The notes: generated by a model from the sequence alone, not told the origin. 64,000 bases of DNA from Bovifimicola ammoniilytica (GCF_025567085.1 NZ_JAOQJN010000001.1:310001-374000); one strand, 5' to 3'. Counted from the first letter of the stretch, positions 51,967-62,476 are shown. Translations and numbers: made by a program.

Positions 51967-54900
51967 GTTTGAGAACCTTGTAAATTATGATAAGAGTAAA
52001 ACAGTTGTGACAGCAATTGCAACACCTGTGTCGTTTGAGAACCTTGTAAATTATGATAAGAGTAAAACTGTAATAACAGTAGGTATGCATCAGCGGTTGT
52101 TTGAGAACCTTGTAAATTATGATAAGAGTAAAACTTCTGACAACGTCGAAATTATATCTAATCCGTTTGAGAACCTTGTAAATTATGATAAGAGTAAAAC
52201 TGTGATGTGTATATCTGCTCTGTGATGTCGTTTGAGAACCTTGTAAATTATGATAAGAGTAAAACTATCACGATTAAGAAAAACAACGTATTTATGTTTG
52301 AGAACCTTGTAAATTATGATAAGAGTAAAACGCTATATCGCAAGTTGGAAATTTACTAACTGTTTGAGAACCTTGTAAATTATGATAAGAGTAAAACGAA
52401 TATGGTAAAGAATCGGCTAGTCATTTGGTTTGAGAACCTTGTAAATTATGATAAGAGTAAAACTGTTAATTTCCGACTGTACGTCTAAATTATGTTTGAG
52501 AACCTTGTAAATTATGATAAGAGTAAAACCATTTGCTCTCTACATCACTAAACCTTACTGTTTGAGAACCTTGTAAATTATGATAAGAGTAAAACTATGA
52601 AGAAACAAAAAGAAAGTATGATAGAGTTTGAGAACCTTGTAAATTATGATAAGAGTAAAACTAGCACGCCAGCAGACGAACAGAAACGCATAGTTTGAGA
52701 ACCTTGTAAATTATGATAAGAGTAAAACTTCGGCGGCAACATTTACTAATATAGACTTGTTTGAGAACCTTGTAAATTATGATAAGAGTAAAACTTAGGT
52801 AAATACAAAAAAATATGGAAGTCTGTTTGAGAACCTTGTAAATTATGATAAGAGTAAAACCTACTTGAAGGTTGTGATAATATTAAGTCTGTTTGAGAAC
52901 CTTGTAAATTATGATAAGAGTAAAACAAATAAAATACAATTAGAACATTCAATATTGTTTGAGAACCTTGTAAATTATGATAAGAGTAAAACAGAAGTCA
53001 GAGAAACAATAGAAAATGCTTAGTTTGAGAACCTTGTAAATTATGATAAGAGTAAAACTATACGGAACGTCATTAATATGGACATTTGAGTTTGAGAACC
53101 TTGTAAATTATGATAAGAGTAAAACTTCATAATAAAACGTTCGGTAATAGTTATGTTTGAGAACCTTGTAAATTATGATAAGAGTAAAACCTATCCTTGG
53201 TCTTGGAATTGCCGTATTTGGTTTGAGAACCTTGTAAATTATGATAAGAGTAAAACCGCTTGCTACTTCTCCGCATTATTATGATAGTTTGAGAACCTTG
53301 TAAATTATGATAAGAGTAAAACACTTAAAAAGAAAATTTGTTACTTTAATATGTTTGAGAACCTTGTAAATTATGATAAGAGTAAAACTTAATAATACGT
53401 CTATGCGTAAATGTGATAGTTTGAGAACCTTGTAAATTATGATAAGAGTAAAACTAAATCTGTATAAAGTCTTTATCGATTAAGTTTGAGAACCTTGTAA
53501 ATTATGATAAGAGTAAAACCTGTTTTGCATTTAAATACTTGTCAATAGCGTTTGAGAACCTTGTAAATTATGATAAGAGTAAAACAAGAAATAAAAAATA
53601 TAATCGATTTAGGGGGTTTGAGAACCTTGTAAATTATGATAAGAGTAAAACAACATATCTCATAAGTACCACCACCAAAGTGTTTGAGAACCTTGTAAAT
53701 TATGATAAGAGTAAAACTCATTAATTGAACAAGAAATGGATATGAATGTTTGAGAACCTTGTAAATTATGATAAGAGTAAAACTACATTCTATCAAATTG
53801 CCATAAAATAAGTGTTTGAGAACCTTGTAAATTATGATAAGAGTAAAACGATTAATTTAATAATAGCGATAGGGATAAGGTTTGAGAACCTTGTAAATTA
53901 TGATAAGAGTAAAACAAATATATACGAAGATAATATATACAAAGTTTGAGAACCTTGTAAATTATGATAAGAGTAAAACACCAAAATGGTCTACTGTTAA
54001 ACTGTCTAGTTTGAGAACCTTGTAAATTATGATAAGAGTAAAACATATATCGGTGCGTTATTGTGGTGGTAATTGTTTGAGAACCTTGTAAATTATGATA
54101 AGAGTAAAACAACACGAACAAAACAATACCAGCAACAACAGTTTGAGAACCTTGTAAATTATGATAAGAGTAAAACTTTTGAATAGAATTGATTTGTATT
54201 AATACAGTTTGAGAACCTTGTAAATTATGATAAGAGTAAAACCTTTTCAGTTGTAAGTATTCAGATGGTGGTGTTTGAGAACCTTGTAAATTATGATAAG
54301 AGTAAAACTTTCTCGGAGATACAGTTCTCTGCGAAAATGTTTGAGAACCTTGTAAATTATGATAAGAGTAAAACAATTAATACAGCAACGTGAGATAAAG
54401 GCTAGTTTGAGAACCTTGTAAATTATGATAAGAGTAAAACATTAAAAAAGTTGTACGAAGATAATACAGGTTTGAGAACCTTGTAAATTATGATAAGAGT
54501 AAAACTGAGGCAAGTTAAATACTTCATAACCTTTTGTTTGAGAACCTTGTAAATTATGATAAGAGTAAAACCACAAGTAACTATATCATATCTATCTAAG
54601 TGTTTGAGAACCTTGTAAATTATGATAAGAGTAAAACTGATTTTGCACAGGGCATTTGTATTGAATGGTTTGAGAACCTTGTAAATTATGATAAGAGTAA
54701 AACGGCATTGGTGCCTGATACGATAGCAGGACGGTTTGAGAACCTTGTAAATTATGATAAGAGTAAAACTGTATAACGAGTACGAAGATGCAATATATGG
54801 TTTGAGAACCTTGTAAATTATGATAAGAGTAAAACAATAATTATTTGCTGTGTTCAGCAGATTAGTTTGAGAACCTTGTAAATTATGATAAGAGTAAAAC

Positions 54901-55294
54901 GGATATTTGCTAGCATTTTCATTAATACAGTTTGAGAACCTTGTAAATTATGATAAGAGTAAAACGACTTTTTCACGTGAGAATGTCAAAGTCAGTTTGA
55001 GAACCTTGTAAATTATGATAAGAGTAAAACAGAAATCAGAAACGCATTTGATACCTATAAGTTTGAGTACCTTGTAAATTATGATAAGAGTAAAACAAAT
55101 CTTAGTAACATTAGATGCACCTAATTGTTTGAGTACCTTGTAAATTATGATAAGAGTAAAACTTTAAGAAGCCAAAATACGAAATTAACCCAGTTTGAGT
55201 ACCTTGTAAATTATGATAAGAGTAAAACATCGTTCTCATATGACAGAGATTTCTTCTAGTTTGAGAACCTTGTAAATTATGATAAGAGTAAAAC
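51967..55294 (+). CRISPR. CRISPR array, 51 repeats and 50 spacers
   Basis: The 36-base repeat starts GTTTGAGAACC and ends AAGAGTAAAAC. I counted 51 repeats starting at 51967, 52033, 52099 and so on to 55259. Spacers are 28-31 bases, mostly 30. Nearly all repeats are identical. The three starting at 55061, 55127 and 55193 read GTTTGAGTACC, and the last (55259) is canonical again. Position 8 lies in the bulge of the tracrRNA duplex, so the variants should still be processed. Transcription is rightward, the same as cas9. Uniform repeats and a long array suggest an active system. Confidence 0.99.
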
Positions 55295-55295
55295 A

Positions 55296-55637
55296 GATAT
55301 TGTTGATATCAAGGGCAATAACTGTAAAACACCTTTGAAAGAAAGAACAAAAACACTTCAGGTAGCCAAAACATTTCTAAAATACAGACAGGAAGATTTG
55401 GAACGAATACTTTCAGATGACGGAATTCTTTTCAGAACAAACCGAAGCATTCAGGCAGAAGGTTCCTTTGGAGATTTAAAACATGATATGCAGTTTAGAA
55501 GATACTTAAGCAAAGGAACAACAAATGTTCTTGCAGAAAGTACATTGCTGGCAATGGCAAGGAATATAAATAAACTACATAACAAGATTCAAAAAGGCAA
55601 GACAGGAACTCATTTATTTCCGCTGAAAAGTGCCTGA
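55296..55637 (+). pseudogene. IS1182-like transposase, C-terminal fragment abutting the array
   Basis: The frame is open from the end of the last repeat. It reads F-R-T-N-R-S-I-Q-A-E-G-S-F-G-D-L-K-H-D, the end of the DDE domain with its Glu, then F-R-R-Y-L-S-K-G and L-A-M-A-R-N-I-N-K-L, ending K-S-A. It is ~110 residues of an enzyme of ~450-500. The last CRISPR repeat takes the place of the upstream part, so array and IS meet at a breakpoint. Confidence 0.85.
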
Positions 55638-55762
55638 TTTTAAACTTTTTCAAATAGATTTTCAAAGCCAATAAAGACGGCTTGTTAAAGTGCACCATTT
55701 TTAGGAAATGACAGAAAAAATCGCAATTTCAACTTAGAAATAATCATAAAAACCGCATAAAT

Positions 55763-55865
55763 GAAGCTGCCGCTTCACGAATTTTCATTCGTTAAAGCGA
55801 CAGCCCCACTGATTGCAAAAAAAGAAGCTGTGCACTAATTCTTAGTGCGACAGCCCCTTTTTTAT
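55763..55865. repeat. Two tandem hairpins at the IS right end
   Basis: GAAGCTGCCGCTT...AAGCGACAGCCCC (55763-55806) and GAAGCTGTGCAC...GTGCGACAGCCCC (55824-55857) share ends GAAGCTG and CGACAGCCCC. A T-run follows the second. They look like IS terminal sequence or a double terminator. Confidence 0.6.
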
Positions 55866-56004
55866 AAAACTAGATACTTGCTATGAAACATTTAACTTTT
55901 TTCTACAAAGTTTTAAATATGATCACTATACAAAAATTAAATTTTAACTATTTAAAAAGTAAACCATCTCTGATTTACTTTTAATAAATTATAAATATTT
56001 ATTA
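55866..56004. other. AT-rich spacer between IS end and ABC cassette
   Basis: Nothing recognisable except T-rich sequence that may end the leftward permease transcript from the other side. Confidence 0.4.
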
Positions 56005-57381
56005 CTATTTTGCATCAATTAATAATTCTTTTGGACTTTTCTTTAAATTGCTTGACGAAGATATTAGCAAAGAAATTATAAGAACTATTGACATAAATAA
56101 AATCACATATATCATTAATTTTGGAGATATATTAATTTCTAAACTTGTTAGTGTTTTATTAAATCCATCTACTTCAGCACCACCTCCAAGCTGGCTAGAT
56201 GCTGACTGTTTAGCAATTTGTTTTGCTATAGTACCAGTGACTTTACTTAATATGTTATTTCCAATCATACCTGCTGTATAAACAGCCAGAAAGTATGATC
56301 CTATAAATGCTGGGATTGATACAAATACTAGTTCAATAACAAATTGTCCGAATATTTTGGCTTTTGAAATTCCTAATGAAAGTAAAATTGCAATTTCTTT
56401 TTTTCTAGCATTCATCCATAAAAACAATAGTAATGAAACTGTAACACCTGCAAATAGTAATGAACCTGCAAATAATTTGTTCGCTATTTTATATATACCT
56501 GATATTGATTGTTGTAGTGCTGGGTAATTATTTGAACTTTTAATCAAATTATATTGTTGCCAATCTATATCGAGTTTTTCAATATTTTTAATAACTTTAT
56601 CTAAATTTTTATCACCTTTTACAAAAAATGTTGCATCTTGATATACTGCAGTATCCTCTGTATTTCCATATACTTTTGCAGCCGTATCTAAATCAGTTAT
56701 CAAAGTATTTTCGTAAAGTTCTTGAGCTGCAGTAACGCCACCTTCATTATGACCATCAAAAAGACCTTTTATCTCAACTTCAACTTCTTCATTTGCTCCT
56801 TTTTCATTATCGGCATCAAATAAATTAGATTTTATTTTTATTTTATCTCCAATTTTTAAATTGTTTTTTTCTGCTAAGTCTTTATGCATTAAAATCTTGT
56901 TTTTATCATTTTCATTTAAGTGTTCCCCACTAGATAATTTGTAAGCTCCTGAGATAAACTTATTTTCTTTTGATGAATCATTAACTCCCGTTAACATAAC
57001 AGTTCTTTTAAAGTTTTTTGCTCTTTCTGGTGATTGTCCTGAAAGTGTTTTTTGAGTTTCTATTATATCATTATCTACTAAATCGGCAACACTATTAATT
57101 CTTTTTACGTATGAATCAATATCTTTAGATTCAGCAATTTTTTTAATATCCTGTCCTTTTATATTGCCACCACCTCTTGGTGTTCCAAAATTAACTCTTC
57201 GGTTTATTTCCATAGAGAAACTATTTGTTATATTTCCAAAAGTTTCTTTTGATGCTCTGTTCGTAGCATCTTTAATTGATAAACTAATAAGACAAAGTGT
57301 TGACATAGCTGTTATAACTAACAATATAATTATTGATTTTAGACTTTTTCTGGTTACATAATGAAATGCATTTTTAATCAT
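56005..57381 (-). CDS. FtsX-like ABC permease 1
   Basis: 458 residues. TM helix at ~14-36, a large external domain (~45-290) with H-K-D-L-A-E-K-N-N-L-K-I-G-D-K-I-K, then three TM helices (~300-320, 345-370, 415-440). The coupling phrase R-K-K-E-I-A-I-L-L-S-L-G-I-S-K is the usual MacB/FtsX motif. Its start overlaps the ATPase stop by one base. With the ATPase and the second permease it forms a heteromeric exporter, likely for a peptide or antibiotic. AGGAGG precedes the ATG. Confidence 0.88.
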   Translation of the reverse strand: MIKNAFHYVTRKSLKSIIILLVITAMSTLCLISLSIKDATNRASKETFGNITNSFSMEINRRVNFGTPRGGGNIKGQDIKKIAESKDIDSYVKRINSVADLVDNDIIETQKTLSGQSPERAKNFKRTVMLTGVNDSSKENKFISGAYKLSSGEHLNENDKNKILMHKDLAEKNNLKIGDKIKIKSNLFDADNEKGANEEVEVEIKGLFDGHNEGGVTAAQELYENTLITDLDTAAKVYGNTEDTAVYQDATFFVKGDKNLDKVIKNIEKLDIDWQQYNLIKSSNNYPALQQSISGIYKIANKLFAGSLLFAGVTVSLLLFLWMNARKKEIAILLSLGISKAKIFGQFVIELVFVSIPAFIGSYFLAVYTAGMIGNNILSKVTGTIAKQIAKQSASSQLGGGAEVDGFNKTLTSLEINISPKLMIYVILFMSIVLIISLLISSSSNLKKSPKELLIDAK

Positions 57382-58037
57382 TATTTGACCTCCTGAGTAA
57401 TTTTGTGTATTTTTTTAAGTTTTCTATCTCTTAATTCTAAAATAATGTCAGCAGAATTTGCAACTTCTTTGCTATGTGTTACCACGATTACACACTTATT
57501 TCTTTCTTTTGCTAACTTTTTAAGTATTTCAATTATTTCACCAGCAGTATCAACATCAAGATTTCCAGTAGGTTCATCTGCTAAAATTATTGGGGCTTCT
57601 GAAACTAATGCTCTTGCAATTGCCACTCTTTGTTGTTGTCCTCCTGATAACTTCATTACATTTCTATTTATTTGACTTTTATCAAGCCCTAATTCAAATA
57701 AGATTGTTTCAGATGCATTTTTATTTACTAATCTAACATTTTCTATTGGTGTTAAATAATCAATTAAATTATAGTTTTGAAAAACTAATGATATGTTATT
57801 TTTTCTATGATTACTATAGCCGTCTTTCTCTATATCATTTCCTTTAAATAAGATTTGACCATTTTGTGGTTTATCTAAACCTGCTAATAGTGAAAGTAAT
57901 GTTGACTTTCCTGCCCCTGATTTTCCTATTATTGCATAGAATTTTCCGATTTCAAATTTTTGATTTACATTAGATAATACTAACTCACCTGAATTTGAAT
58001 AATTATATGTTACATTTTTTATTTCTAATATATCCAT
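57381..58037 (-). CDS. ABC transporter ATP-binding protein (MacB-type)
   Basis: 218 residues. Walker A G-K-S-G-A-G-K-S-T near 38, L-S-G-G-Q-Q-Q-R-V-A-I near 132, Walker B I-I-L-A-D-E-P-T-G-N-L-D and V-V-T-H-S. It energises the two flanking FtsX permeases. Codon use is even more AT-rich than in the core genes, fitting a transferred cassette. Confidence 0.94.
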   Translation of the reverse strand: MDILEIKNVTYNYSNSGELVLSNVNQKFEIGKFYAIIGKSGAGKSTLLSLLAGLDKPQNGQILFKGNDIEKDGYSNHRKNNISLVFQNYNLIDYLTPIENVRLVNKNASETILFELGLDKSQINRNVMKLSGGQQQRVAIARALVSEAPIILADEPTGNLDVDTAGEIIEILKKLAKERNKCVIVVTHSKEVANSADIILELRDRKLKKIHKITQEVK

Positions 58038-58047
58038 TTTTAATCTC

Positions 58048-59310
58048 CTAACTTATTTTTGATAATATTTCTTTTGGTTTTTTAATTAATATCATTAAAC
58101 TTGAAATAATAACTGATAGAACAATAATTCCAATTAATATTCCGTAACTTTGTAGAAATGTTATGAGATTTGAAATTAAATTATTGTTTTTAAGTAAGCT
58201 ATCAACCATTATTGTTGAATCATCAGAATTCATAAATCCACCGACTATAATATTTAATATTACATTTCCTATAAACAATGATAATACCAAAGAGGGTAGT
58301 GATATAAATAATAATTCAAGTATAAATTGAGTTACAATTTTTATTTTACTTATACCAATTGATAACAATATTCCTATTTCATGTATTCTTTCTCTTAACC
58401 ATAATATTAATATTAATGACAATACCGTTATTCCACCTATCATAATTGAATATGTCATAATCTTAATAATATGTTTTATTCCATCTATAGACTCTAGTGT
58501 TTCTTCGAATACATGGTTATCACTTGAAACATTGAATTGTGACCAATCAATTTTAATTTTTTTAATTTTATTTAATGCTACCTTTGTATTTTCTGAACTG
58601 TCTGAAAATATTGCAAGTTTATTAACAATTTTGTTATTTTCAGGTTTATTTAATGCTTTTTGACTTGATTCATAATCAATAAATACCATATTTTCACTAA
58701 AGTCTGATGATAAACCAGTATATTTTTCTTGTTTTTTACCTGAAAAGATTCCAATTATCTCAAACTCATATTCTAATTTCTTTTCACTATTATTAAAATC
58801 AATTAATTGAAGTTTGATTTTATCGTTAAGTTTTAGGTTATTTTTTTCAGCAAGTTCCTTATGAATAAGAATTTTTCCTCTATCATTATTATTAATATGT
58901 CTGCCTTTTATAATAGTGAAAATACCACTATTAAATAAATTATTCTTTTCACTATTATTAGTAGCTTCTACTGAAAGCATATTTTTGAACTCATCTGATA
59001 AATCATCTCGTTCTACTAATTGAGTTCCATCTACAACTTTGATGTTTGTAGTTCTAGCTAGTCCATCATACATAGTGATAATTTCTTTTATTTCTTTAAT
59101 ATTATCTAATTCTTTAAACTGATTAGTTTCAAAAGTATCACCATTATTTTTAGTTATTGATAATGATGTATTTGAAATCTTGTATAAGTTTTTTCCTAAA
59201 TTATTTGTTGATTTTGATATGTTCAAACATGAATACAAACATGAGAGAACTAATGTTAAAATAATAAATACTATACCTGTTCTATTTCTTTTTCTTAAAA
59301 TATATGCTAT
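58048..59310 (-). CDS. FtsX-like ABC permease 2 (start lost in assembly gap)
   Basis: The frame continues past the track-like start into the N run: upstream codons read L-R-K-R-N-R-T-G-I-V-F-I-I-L-T-L-V-L-S, the N-terminal TM helix of this family. About 420 residues are visible. The external domain repeats the H-K-E-L-A-E-K-N-N-L-K-L-N-D-K-I-K phrase of permease 1, and R-I-H-E-I-G-I-L-L-S-I-G-I-S-K precedes the last TM helices. The two permeases are paralogues. Confidence 0.87.
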   Translation of the reverse strand: MAYILRKRNRTGIVFIILTLVLSCLYSCLNISKSTNNLGKNLYKISNTSLSITKNNGDTFETNQFKELDNIKEIKEIITMYDGLARTTNIKVVDGTQLVERDDLSDEFKNMLSVEATNNSEKNNLFNSGIFTIIKGRHINNNDRGKILIHKELAEKNNLKLNDKIKLQLIDFNNSEKKLEYEFEIIGIFSGKKQEKYTGLSSDFSENMVFIDYESSQKALNKPENNKIVNKLAIFSDSSENTKVALNKIKKIKIDWSQFNVSSDNHVFEETLESIDGIKHIIKIMTYSIMIGGITVLSLILILWLRERIHEIGILLSIGISKIKIVTQFILELLFISLPSLVLSLFIGNVILNIIVGGFMNSDDSTIMVDSLLKNNNLISNLITFLQSYGILIGIIVLSVIISSLMILIKKPKEILSKIS

Positions 59311-59618
59311 NNNNNNNNNNNNNNNNNNNNNNNNNNNNNNNNNNNNNNNNNNNNNNNNNNNNNNNNNNNNNNNNNNNNNNNNNNNNNNNNNNNNNNNNNN
59401 NNNNNNNNNNNNNNNNNNNNNNNNNNNNNNNNNNNNNNNNNNNNNNNNNNNNNNNNNNNNNNNNNNNNNNNNNNNNNNNNNNNNNNNNNNNNNNNNNNNN
59501 NNNNNNNNNNNNNNNNNNNNNNNNNNNNNNNNNNNNNNNNNNNNNNNNNNNNNNNNNNNNNNNNNNNNNNNNNNNNNNNNNNNNNNNNNNNNNNNNNNNN
59601 NNNNNNNNNNNNNNNNNN
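59311..59618. other. Assembly gap (308 N)
   Basis: A run of N with no sequence. It hides the start of permease 2 and the spacer to the next gene. The true length may differ from 308. Confidence 0.99.
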
Positions 59619-59651
59619 CGATTTAATGATTTTTATAATTATATTTAAGTT

Positions 59652-60368
59652 TTAATTCAATGAATTATCCTGATACATAAAGTAAACAACATAATTTTTA
59701 TAAGCATATTTAATATAAACCCGGCTATCTACATAGTATACTACTATCTTATCATCATCATAGGTTTCCATTTCAATATATTTTTCACTTTCCTGCATTT
59801 CACTTTCCTTAATAGGTTTAGCATATGTCATTTCATTATATGTATTTATGAATTCAGTTTTATCAATATTTTCTAAAGCATTTACCTGAAATTTGTAAAC
59901 ATTCTTTTCTGTTTCTTCTGGCAATGCTTTCTTGCAATACAACTCTTTGTCCTTTAAATATTCATATATATCAGTCTTGTTCTTTATTTTATATGATATA
60001 TTATCTAATGTCATTTTATCATCTGACTTGATAACCATTTCATATTCGAGAGTTCTATTTTCTTTATCATTATATATTTTAACTTTGTATACATTAGAAC
60101 TTGTATAAAACAATCGTTCTATGATATTTTCCTTATGCTTCTCTATTCGTAATTTGTTAAGATTATCTATTATCTCTGTGATAGTTTCCTTATTTACAAT
60201 TTCGCTTGTTTTATTATGATATTTAATCTCTATATATTCTACTTCATCGTAATTAATATTTATCTGTCTGCTTTCCGGTTTATTAAAGACTTTATATAAT
60301 ATTATTGATAAGCAGATTACGCATACTATTATAAGACTTAAGATAATTATTTTATGTTTTTTCTTCAT
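59652..60368 (-). CDS. Membrane-anchored extracellular protein of unknown function
   Basis: 238 residues. A basic head and a TM helix (~6-28) are followed by a soluble, Lys/Glu/Tyr-rich exterior of ~205 residues with two beta-rich halves. No lipobox Cys fits well. GTAGGAG precedes the ATG. It is the first gene of the leftward ABC cassette, so it may be a substrate-binding or immunity partner of the exporter. Confidence 0.65.
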   Translation of the reverse strand: MKKKHKIIILSLIIVCVICLSIILYKVFNKPESRQININYDEVEYIEIKYHNKTSEIVNKETITEIIDNLNKLRIEKHKENIIERLFYTSSNVYKVKIYNDKENRTLEYEMVIKSDDKMTLDNISYKIKNKTDIYEYLKDKELYCKKALPEETEKNVYKFQVNALENIDKTEFINTYNEMTYAKPIKESEMQESEKYIEMETYDDDKIVVYYVDSRVYIKYAYKNYVVYFMYQDNSLN

Positions 60369-60456
60369 ATAGATTCTCCTACCCTTCAGTTTTTTTGCTT
60401 AAAAAAAGATATGGAAAAGTGTTTTTTAATATCTTCCCAATTTCCTTTTTGATTTA
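60369..60456. other. Short junction before IS remnant 2
   Basis: Probable promoter region of the leftward cassette. Nothing else seen. Confidence 0.4.
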
Positions 60457-60687
60457 GGTGAAATATCCGGTAAAACTATCTTTATTGATGGTACCAAGAT
60501 TGAGGCAAATACCAATAAATATACTTTCGTATGGAAAAAGACTGTTACTAAAAATCAGGAAAAACTGACTGCGAATGTAATCGCTGAAAGTACTCTTTTA
60601 GCAATTGCAAGAAACATAAATAAACATCATAATAAGATTCAGAATGGGAAGACAGGAACACATTTATTTCCTTTAAAAAGTGCCTGA
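60457..60687 (+). pseudogene. IS1182-like transposase with in-frame internal deletion
   Basis: The frame reads G-E-I-S-G-K-T-I-F-I-D-G-T-K-I-E-A-N-T-N-K-Y-T-F, the first-Asp region of IS1182 transposases. It then runs straight into V-I-A-E-S-T-L-L-A-I-A-R-N-I-N-K-H and K-T-G-T-H-L-F-P-L-K-S-A, the extreme C-terminus also seen at 55637. About 250 residues between these parts are missing, yet the frame is kept. No start codon. The 3' flank (TTATTAAAGT...CCAATTTTTGGAA) parallels that of the first remnant. Confidence 0.82.
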
Positions 60688-61109
60688 ATTTAGAAATATC
60701 AAAATATAAATTTGTAGAACCTGTATAGGTTTATTAAAGTATGCCAATTTTTGGAACATCCCACTTATTTTAATAAATATAGCTTCATTCTAACACAGAT
60801 TATAAAATAAGTATAATAAAAGTAAATTAGTGAAATAGGACAAAAAAATGTCTAAAAAATGAAATTGAAAATCTACTTGAAAAATCACAACATAAGTGTT
60901 AAAATTCATATCTGTTTGGGAAATCAGGTATATATAATAAATAAGAAGAAACATATAAATGACAAAGATGTCGCCTGGCAGAAGTTAGGCGAATTATTTT
61001 TGTGAATTTATAAAAGGTGAAAAAGATACTAAAGAAAGGATAAGACCCAGATATTTTCACTTTTTAGTTGGGCAATATCACGTATTCCGTGATAAATCGG
61101 TATATAAAA
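60688..61109. other. Leader region of the NhaD/ArsB-like gene
   Basis: No gene. It holds the hairpin TCGCCT/AGGCGA (60971-60992) followed by ATTATTTTT, attenuator-like, and the perfect repeat TATCACG/CGTGATA (61076-61094), 16 bases before the chosen ATG. No known riboswitch consensus was matched. Confidence 0.45.
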
Positions 61110-62471
61110 ATGATAGCAAAAATAGTTGCAGTTTCAATTTTTTTACTGATGTTTGTCCTTATAATTATGGACAAAATCGAAAGACACATAGTTACTCTGG
61201 TGTGCGGTGTTGCAACCATAGGTATAGTGTTAGGGGGATGTATGCATAGCATGCATGCGATTATTGAGACATTGAATGTTAAGGGAATATTTACATTAGA
61301 TTTCTGGTATCAGTCAGGTGAGGCAACAGAAAGTTCAAGTGGTATTAATTGGGCAACCATAATATTTATACTTGGAATGATGGTTATGGTAGAGGGAATG
61401 GCGAAAGCAGGTTTCTTCCGCTGGTTGTGTATGACAATTGCAAAAGCAGTACATTACAGGGTTATTCCTATATTTTTGACATTTATGATTATGTCATCAG
61501 TTCTTGCAATGTTTATTGACAGTATAACGGTAATACTTTTCCTTGCTGCTGTAACTGTTGAGTTAGCAGGTTTATTGAAATTCAATCCGGTGCCTATGAT
61601 ATTGGCAGAAGTATTTTGCGCCAACTTAGGTGGCTCGGCTACAATGTGTGGAGATCCACCTAACATTATTATTGGTACATCATTAGGTTATTCATTTGCA
61701 GATTTTATATCAAATACAGGTGTGATAGCAGGAATTTCCCTTATTGCTATAGTAATATTCTTCTATTTCTGTTTTAGAAAAGAGCTTAAAGCAAGTGAAG
61801 TAGCTATTGGCCAGATAGATGAAAGTACATATCCAAATCCGAAAGATGCGATTACTGACAAAAAAAGATTTATTTTTAGTTGTATTATATTTGCTTGTGC
61901 TATAATATTATTAGTAACACATGCTCAGACAGGACTTACGGTTGCATTTATTGGTATGTTTATTGCGATAGTTACTTTATTAGTCGCAGGAAAGTCTATT
62001 AAATCACTGATAAAAGGAATTGATTATAAAACACTTCTGTTCTTTATTGGTTTGTTTATGGTTGTTGGCGGACTTGAACAGACGGGTGTGTTAGAAGTCA
62101 TAGCTAATTTTATTGAGAAAATCAGTGGTGGAAATGTTAAGATGATGGTTGTAATAATCATCTGGATATCTGCATTTGCAAGTGCATTCATAGATAACAT
62201 TCCATTTGCGGCAACTATGATTCCTGTAATTAAGAATCTTTCGATTGTATCTGGTGCAAATCTGGCAGTATTGGCATGGGCATTGTCAATGGGAACAGAT
62301 ATTGGTGGTAGCGCTACACCAATCGGAGCATCAGCAAATGTTGTTGGAACATCAGTGGCAGCTAAGGCGGGACATCCTGTAGGCTGGGGTAAATATTGCA
62401 AATCAGCAGTTCCTGCAACTATGATGGTACTAGTTATTTCAACAGTATTTATATTAGTTCGTTACTTTTAA
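61110..62471 (+). CDS. NhaD/ArsB-like ion transporter
   Basis: 453 residues from ATG 61110 (the frame also opens at TTG 61068). About 11-12 TM helices. F-I-D-S-I-T-V-I-L-F near 130 and C-G-D-P-P-N-I-I-I-G near 180, repeated as F-I-D-N-I-P-F-A-A and D-I-G-G-S-A-T-P-I-G near 370-400, are the paired hairpin motifs of the ion-transporter superfamily. NhaD exchanges Na+ for H+. Related proteins move arsenite or dicarboxylates. The ribosome site is poor. Confidence 0.85.
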   Translation: MIAKIVAVSIFLLMFVLIIMDKIERHIVTLVCGVATIGIVLGGCMHSMHAIIETLNVKGIFTLDFWYQSGEATESSSGINWATIIFILGMMVMVEGMAKAGFFRWLCMTIAKAVHYRVIPIFLTFMIMSSVLAMFIDSITVILFLAAVTVELAGLLKFNPVPMILAEVFCANLGGSATMCGDPPNIIIGTSLGYSFADFISNTGVIAGISLIAIVIFFYFCFRKELKASEVAIGQIDESTYPNPKDAITDKKRFIFSCIIFACAIILLVTHAQTGLTVAFIGMFIAIVTLLVAGKSIKSLIKGIDYKTLLFFIGLFMVVGGLEQTGVLEVIANFIEKISGGNVKMMVVIIIWISAFASAFIDNIPFAATMIPVIKNLSIVSGANLAVLAWALSMGTDIGGSATPIGASANVVGTSVAAKAGHPVGWGKYCKSAVPATMMVLVISTVFILVRYF

Positions 62472-62476
62472 ATAGT

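Noticed and set aside
51938..54837. Several open frames inside the CRISPR array
   Set aside because: They are translations of the repeats (N-L-V-N-Y-D-K-S-K-T and Y-S-Y-H-N-L-Q-G-S-Q-T) and have no coding meaning.
59180..59648. Open frames running through the N gap
   Set aside because: They exist only because N codons were not read as stops.
60971..61001. A riboswitch before the NhaD/ArsB-like gene
   Set aside because: There is only a 6-bp hairpin with a weak T-run. I could not match Na+, yybP or other known aptamer consensus, so I list it only as attenuator-like.
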